A stretch of DNA of 27,116 bases from Actinomycetes bacterium (GTDB lineage Bacteria > Actinomycetota > Actinomycetes > Mycobacteriales > Micromonosporaceae). Both the position numbers and the translations under genes were made by a program. Positions 23,395-27,116 of the stretch are shown piece after piece. Under the pieces are notes generated by a model. The model saw only the letters and a program-made list of their open reading frames with translations. It did not search any database and was not told where the DNA came from. The DNA is taken from the NCBI GenBank assembly GCA_021793335.1, contig JAJYSW010000012.1, positions 1 to 27,116 on the forward strand, given 5' to 3'. The stretch's first letter is position 1; every line of letters begins with the position of its first letter.

Positions 23395-24768
23395 CTAACG
23401 CTCTCCGGTCGCGCCCTCGCGACCCTCACCGCGTCCCGGTGCGGCCATGCTCAGCACGAACGTTCCCAGGGCCCCGGCGACGATCGAGCCGCCCAGGACA
23501 CCGATCTTGGCCTCCTCGGTCAGCGCCCCGGAGTCGTCGAAGGCCAGCCCGGTGATGAACAGGGCGACGGTGAAACCGATCCCTGCGACGGCGGCCAGCC
23601 CCATCATCAAGGGCCACGACGTCGACTCCGGCAGGCGGCCCAGACCGGTCTTGACGACCAGCCAGGTGGTGGCCGCGACGCCGATGAATTTCCCGGCCAC
23701 CAGGCCCACGGCGATCCCGATCGTCACCGTCGAGCCGAGCGCGTCCGCGAGCAGATCCCCCGAGAGGGCCATCCCGGCGTTGGCGAGCGCGAACAGCGGC
23801 AGCACCACGAACGAGGAGAACGGGCCGAAACGCACCCCGAGGCGCTCGGCCGGGGAGGCGGCGTTGCGGGCGAGCCTGATGAGCCGTTCGGTCTCGGCGG
23901 CGCTCAGCCCGCCCTCGGCCGTCCGCCGGGCCTCGGCGAGTGCGGCCTCGGGCTCGAACAGGGGCTTGGCGCTGATGAGCAGGCCCATGACGACGCCGGC
24001 GATCGTGGCGTGAACGCCCGATTCGAGCATCGCCACCCACATGGCGAGGCCGATGACGAGGTAGAGCGGGGGCGACCAGACGTTGAGCAGGCGCATCGCG
24101 ACGGCCGCCAGCACCAGGACCGCGGCGGCGGCGAGCCAGGCCGCCGACAGGCGATCGGTGTAGAACACGGCGATCACGATGATCGCTCCGAGGTCGTCGA
24201 CGACGGCGAGGGTCAGCAGGAAGATCCGGGCCGGTGCGGGTATGCGGCTGCCGAACAGGGCCAGGATGCCGAGCGCGAAGGCGATGTCGGTGGCCATGGG
24301 GATGCCCCAGCCGTCCGAGCCCGCTCCGCCGAGGTTGCAGCCGGTGTAGATCAGCGCCGGGACGGCCATGCCGCCGATGGCGGCCGCGATGGGCGTGACG
24401 GCGGTGCGCAGGTGTCGCAGCTCCCCCACGACGATCTCGCTTTTGATCTCCAGGCCGACCACGAAGAAGAAGATGACCATCAGGCCGTCGTTGATCCATT
24501 CCCCGAGGGTGTGCGAGAGAACGAAATCGCCGACACCGAAGGTGATCTCCACGGCCCACAGATCGGTATAGGACCGGCTCCACGAGGAGTTGGCCCACAG
24601 CATCGCGACGATGGCGCAGGCGAGCAGGACGATGCCGGTGGCCGGTTCGCCTTTGAAGAACACCGCGGCGGGGCGGCCGACATAGCGGGCCGGGGGCCAC
24701 CGGGAGTACAGGAATGAAGGACCCGAACGCCACAGCGGCGATTTCCAGGGTTCCTTCGCCCTCGTCAT
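23395..24768 (-). CDS. nhaA: Na+/H+ antiporter NhaA
   Basis: 457 residues, with the 12-helix NhaA fold. It exchanges two protons for one Na+ across the cytoplasmic membrane. Key acidic residues are present: A-T-D-I-A-F-A-L (Asp161, equivalent to E. coli Asp133) and V-V-D-D-L-G-A-I (Asp191-Asp192, equivalent to Asp163-Asp164). G-L-E-I-K-S-E near 105-111 and the late G-I-G-F-T-V-A-L-F-I block also match. A loop of about 45 residues (about 285-335), rich in Glu/Ala/Arg, separates the two halves and is longer than in E. coli. ATG at 24768 has no ribosome site and appears leaderless. It lies 80 bp after the PerR-like gene but probably has its own promoter. Confidence 0.94.
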   Translation of the reverse strand: MTRAKEPWKSPLWRSGPSFLYSRWPPARYVGRPAAVFFKGEPATGIVLLACAIVAMLWANSSWSRSYTDLWAVEITFGVGDFVLSHTLGEWINDGLMVIFFFVVGLEIKSEIVVGELRHLRTAVTPIAAAIGGMAVPALIYTGCNLGGAGSDGWGIPMATDIAFALGILALFGSRIPAPARIFLLTLAVVDDLGAIIVIAVFYTDRLSAAWLAAAAVLVLAAVAMRLLNVWSPPLYLVIGLAMWVAMLESGVHATIAGVVMGLLISAKPLFEPEAALAEARRTAEGGLSAAETERLIRLARNAASPAERLGVRFGPFSSFVVLPLFALANAGMALSGDLLADALGSTVTIGIAVGLVAGKFIGVAATTWLVVKTGLGRLPESTSWPLMMGLAAVAGIGFTVALFITGLAFDDSGALTEEAKIGVLGGSIVAGALGTFVLSMAAPGRGEGREGATGER

Positions 24769-24775
24769 GCGAGGG

Positions 24776-24781
24776 AGCTTA
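24776..24781 (-). promoter_or_regulatory. -10 element for nhaA, near-leaderless
   Basis: TAAGCT on the minus strand, 7 nt before the ATG, so the predicted leader is 0-1 nt. Same hexamer as the carD -10. Confidence 0.4.
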
Positions 24782-24848
24782 GCGAGGGTCGCCGCTCCCT
24801 TGGGGCGTGTCGGGTTTTTCGGGGTGATCGCGCCGCGCGGGGGCGGAG

Positions 24849-25268
24849 TCAGCCGGCGTCGACGCAGTCGGGGCACCGGCCCCGGAAGGTGATGGAGGCT
24901 TCGGTGACGGTGAAGCCGTGGCGTTCGTCGCCGGGAAGCCCGTCGAGGGGATCGGCGGTCGTGTGGACGTCCCTCGTGGTGCCGCAGCCGTCGCAGATCA
25001 GGTGGTGGTGGTCGTGGTCGACATTGGGGTCGTAGCGCTTGGACCGGCCGTCGAAGTTGAGTTCGGCGACTTCGCCGAGGGCGACCATCTCGTTGAGGGT
25101 GTTGTAGACGGTGGCGCGGGAGATCTCTGGCATGTGCTCGCAGGCGCGTTCGAGGATCTCGTCGGCGGTGTAGTGCACGTGGGCGCCGTCGAGCATCTCG
25201 GCGATGACGCGGCGCTGCGGCGTCATGCGCCACTGGTGCCGCCGGAGGCGGGCAACGAGATCGCTCAT
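24849..25268 (-). CDS. perR: Fur-family peroxide-sensing repressor, PerR-like
   Basis: 139 residues. Winged helix (about 1-75) with R-M-T-P-Q-R and S-R-A-T-V-Y-N-T-L, then a dimerisation domain. Structural zinc ligands are Cys92/Cys95 and Cys132/Cys135. The regulatory metal site aligns with Bacillus PerR: His32, Asp80, His87, His89 and Asp100. Asp at the last position (PerR Asp104), rather than the Glu of Fur, is the known marker of peroxide sensing by His oxidation. It is divergent from the catalase gene, the arrangement of Streptomyces catR-catA. It probably represses both itself and the catalase and releases DNA when oxidised. DNA-binding and gene pairing make this call strong; peroxide specificity is inferred. 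Confidence 0.9.
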   Translation of the reverse strand: MSDLVARLRRHQWRMTPQRRVIAEMLDGAHVHYTADEILERACEHMPEISRATVYNTLNEMVALGEVAELNFDGRSKRYDPNVDHDHHHLICDGCGTTRDVHTTADPLDGLPGDERHGFTVTEASITFRGRCPDCVDAG

Positions 25269-25304
25269 GATGTTCTCTCAGGGTGGTCTTCGGGAGATGA
25301 ACCC

Positions 25305-25310
25305 AGCCTA
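25305..25310 (-). promoter_or_regulatory. -10 element for the PerR-like gene
   Basis: TAGGCT on the minus strand; predicted start near 25298, leader about 30 nt. An inverted repeat lies immediately upstream. Confidence 0.4.
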
Positions 25311-25311
25311 G

Positions 25312-25325
25312 CAGTAGGGATACTG
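25312..25325. promoter_or_regulatory. Inverted repeat at the perR promoter
   Basis: CAGTA-GGGA-TACTG, directly upstream of the perR -10. Could be an autoregulatory operator, though it does not match the box at 25357. Confidence 0.35.
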
Positions 25326-25356
25326 TGTCACCACTTACTTGAGACTGGATCTTTCA

Positions 25357-25374
25357 TTAGACAGAGTCTAAGAT
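25357..25374. promoter_or_regulatory. Candidate PerR box overlapping katA -10
   Basis: TTAGAC-AGA-GTCTAA is a perfect 6-3-6 inverted repeat (25357-25371), similar in layout to PerR/Fur boxes (TTA...TAA). The katA -10 candidate TAAGAT (25369-25374) overlaps its right arm, so binding would block polymerase. Confidence 0.55.
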
Positions 25375-25460
25375 AGGATCGAGTCGAATACAGAAGACCC
25401 CGGTCCGTCCCAACCCATCGACTCCGGGCTCTGTTCCATCACAGTGAGGAAGGGCGCTCC

Positions 25461-26930
25461 ATGAGCGATCAGTTCGACAACACCGCGGGACCGCTGACCA
25501 CCGAGTCCGGCGCGCCGGTGGCAGACAACAACCAGAGCGAAGCGGCCGGTGTCGGAGGACCGCTCCTCATCCAGGACCAGGTGCTGCTGGAGAAGCTGGC
25601 GCACTTCAACCGCGAGCGGATTCCCGAGCGCGTCGTACACGCCCGAGGGGCCGGAGCATACGGCACCTTCACCGTGACCGCCGACGTCTCGCAGTACACC
25701 CGGGCCGCTTTCTTGAGCGAGGTCGGCAAGGAGACCGAGACGTTCCTGCGCTTCTCGACCGTGGCCGGGAACCTCGGCGCGCCCGACGCCGTGCGCGACC
25801 CGCGTGGATTCTCGCTGAAGTTCTACACCGAAGAGGGCAACTACGACCTGGTCGGCAACAACACGCCGATCTTCTTCGTCCGCGATGCGATCAAGTTCCC
25901 CGACTTCATTCACACGCAGAAGCGTGATCCGTACACCGGCAGCCAGGAGCCCGACAACGTCTGGGACTTCTGGGGCCTGAGCCCGGAGTCGGTGCACCAG
26001 GTGACCTGGCTGCACGGCGACCGCGGCATTCCGGCCTCCTACCGGCACATGGACGGCTTCGGATCGCACACTTTCCAGTGGGTCAACGCCGAGGGCGAGC
26101 AGTTCTGGGTCAAGTACCACTTCAAGACCGATCAGGGCATCAAGTGCCTCACCGAGGCCGAGGCCGCCGAGCTGGCGGGCAAGGACCCCGACTCGCACCA
26201 GCGCGACCTGCGCGAATCGATCGAGCGCGGTGACTTCCCGTCGTGGACGGTCTATGTTCAGATCATGCCGGCGGCCGAGGCTGCGACGTACCGGTTCAAC
26301 CCCTTCGATCTGACGAAGGTGTGGCCGCACGCGGACTACCCGCGCATCGAGATCGGCAAGCTGGAGCTGAACCGCAACCCGGACAACGTCTTCGCCGAGG
26401 TCGAGCAGGCGATCTTCTCGCCGGCGCACTTCGTGCCGGGTATCGGGCCGAGCCCCGACAAGATGCTTCAGGGCCGCCTGTTCGCCTACGGTGACGCGCA
26501 CCGCTACCGTGTCGGCATCAACGCCGACAACCTTCCGGTCAACCGTCCGCGTGCCACGGTGGCGCGCAACGGCAACCGGGACGGCTACGCCTACGACGGC
26601 AGGCACGGCCGCCAGAAGAACTACGAGCCGAACTCCTTCGGCGGCCCCACTCAGACCGACCAGCCGCTGTGGGCTCCGGTGCAGGTCAACGGGGCCACCG
26701 GCGAGTGGGAGACCCCGCGTCACGCCGAGGACGACGACTTCGTGCAGGCGGGGAACCTGTACCGGCTCATGACCGACGCCGAGCGGGACCGCCTCATCGC
26801 GAACCTGGCGGGCTCGATCGCGAAGGTCAGCCGTGAGGACATCGCCGAGCGGGCGATCGCCAACTTCGCGAAGGCCGATGAGGACTTCGGGAAGCGGCTG
26901 ACGGTCGCGGTGGCCCAACTGCGAGCATGA
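25461..26930 (+). CDS. katA: Monofunctional haem catalase (clade 3 type)
   Basis: 489 residues, the small-subunit length (about 480-500). It breaks down hydrogen peroxide to water and oxygen in the cytoplasm as a tetramer. Active-site His60 in R-V-V-H-A-R-G, Asn near 133 in V-G-N-N-T-P, and the haem-ligating Tyr343 in R-L-F-A-Y-G-D-A-H-R-Y are all present. The ATG has GAGGAAGG upstream. It is divergent from the PerR-like gene with a shared control region. The last 14 codons and the stop belong to a 74-bp unit repeated downstream, so the C-terminus K-R-L-T-V-A-V-A-Q-L-R-A may have been reshaped by the duplication. Confidence 0.96.
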   Translation: MSDQFDNTAGPLTTESGAPVADNNQSEAAGVGGPLLIQDQVLLEKLAHFNRERIPERVVHARGAGAYGTFTVTADVSQYTRAAFLSEVGKETETFLRFSTVAGNLGAPDAVRDPRGFSLKFYTEEGNYDLVGNNTPIFFVRDAIKFPDFIHTQKRDPYTGSQEPDNVWDFWGLSPESVHQVTWLHGDRGIPASYRHMDGFGSHTFQWVNAEGEQFWVKYHFKTDQGIKCLTEAEAAELAGKDPDSHQRDLRESIERGDFPSWTVYVQIMPAAEAATYRFNPFDLTKVWPHADYPRIEIGKLELNRNPDNVFAEVEQAIFSPAHFVPGIGPSPDKMLQGRLFAYGDAHRYRVGINADNLPVNRPRATVARNGNRDGYAYDGRHGRQKNYEPNSFGGPTQTDQPLWAPVQVNGATGEWETPRHAEDDDFVQAGNLYRLMTDAERDRLIANLAGSIAKVSREDIAERAIANFAKADEDFGKRLTVAVAQLRA

Positions 26931-26936
26931 ACCTCA

Positions 26937-26971
26937 CCGCTTCCCGAAGCAAACAACACAGCGGGAAGCGG
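26937..26971 (+). terminator. katA terminator hairpin, first copy
   Basis: CCGCTTCCCG (26937-26946), 15-nt A-rich loop, CGGGAAGCGG (26962-26971). The left arm can also pair with the same right-arm sequence inside the katA coding end at 26888-26897. Confidence 0.6.
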
Positions 26972-27010
26972 CCGACGGTCACAGTGGCCCAACTGCGAGC
27001 ATGAACCTCA

Positions 27011-27045
27011 CCGCTTCCCGAAGCAAACAACACAGCGGGAAGCGG
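27011..27045 (+). terminator. katA terminator hairpin, second copy
   Basis: The same 10-bp stem, 74 bp further on (27011-27020 with 27036-27045), created by the tandem repeat. It would act as a back-up terminator. Confidence 0.55.
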
Positions 27046-27116
27046 CCGATGATCGCAGTAACCGAACTGCGAACATGAACACCACCGTCCAAATGAATAG
27101 ACGCCGAGAGCGCGGC

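Larger units (their letters stand above)
26888..27088 (+). repeat. 74-bp tandem repeat duplicating the 3' end of katA
   Basis: Units start at 26888, 26962 and 27036 (period 74). Units 1 and 2 differ at 3 of 74 positions, all transitions; unit 3 is more diverged and fades near 27088. Unit 1 includes the final katA codons and stop. Each full unit contains one terminator arm pair with its neighbour. Copies downstream of the stop are not translated in the katA frame. Confidence 0.92.

Noticed and set aside
25368..26918. 516-residue minus-strand frame
   Set aside because: Antisense shadow of the catalase gene.
26720..27033. Minus-strand frames with S-G-S-G-E-V-H-A-R repeats
   Set aside because: Repeated peptide arises from the 74-bp DNA repeat; no start site or family resemblance.
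26888..27088. CRISPR-like array
   Set aside because: The repeats are direct 74-bp units with no unique spacers; they duplicate the end of katA.

Overview
The window reads as chromosomal DNA of a high-GC actinobacterium. Evidence includes CarD, a WhiB protein, a PonA2-type penicillin-binding protein, a catalase next to a PerR-like repressor, frequent GTG/TTG starts, and gene order shared with Mycobacterium tuberculosis. I cannot place the genus; a non-mycobacterial filamentous or soil actinomycete is plausible. There is no sign of a prophage, plasmid, IS element or CRISPR array. Codon and base use look uniform, so most of the window is ordinary core genome with some accessory genes.

Layout. 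(1) 1-3159: a lipoprotein (LpqE position) divergent from carD, then ispF and a TPR membrane protein; ispD, usually between carD and ispF, is absent here. (2) 3217-5031: a fumarylacetoacetase-like protein lacking catalytic residues, convergent with a RidA-like gene and a 52-residue DUF4177-like gene. (3) 5129-12009: a secreted NTF2/DUF4878-like protein, two overlapping Get3/ArsA-like ATPases, a WhiB4-like regulator, a PonA2-type bifunctional PBP and a VanJ-like membrane phosphoesterase. Much of this matches the Rv3678c-Rv3682 order of M. tuberculosis. (4) 12522-13437: tRNA-Ser(CGA) and the hexameric purine nucleoside phosphorylase DeoD. (5) 13473-17062: an ABC-2 exporter divergent from a NarL-type two-component system. 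(6) 17063-19252: an acyltransferase-3/SGNH O-acyltransferase. (7) 19414-22142: a strong promoter with a TetR-type palindrome at its start point, driving an acyl-CoA carboxylase beta subunit and an acyl-CoA dehydrogenase. (8) 22309-24768: a Tat-exported Rieske lipoprotein, a DUF3151 protein and NhaA. (9) 24849-27116: a PerR-like repressor divergent from a catalase, whose 3' end is duplicated as a 74-bp tandem repeat that carries the terminator.

Together the genes cover isoprenoid synthesis and RNA polymerase control, envelope biogenesis and redox control (Get3-like pair, WhiB4, PonA2, VanJ-like, O-acyltransferase), a sensor-regulated exporter, branched-chain or short acyl-CoA breakdown, and peroxide defence. 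I see no wholly new multigene system. The least explained signals are the WhiB reading frame that runs through a terminator hairpin into the opposing gene, the duplicated catalase 3' end, the FAH-like protein without its catalytic His and Glu, and an ordered TCGCGA array upstream of ponA2.
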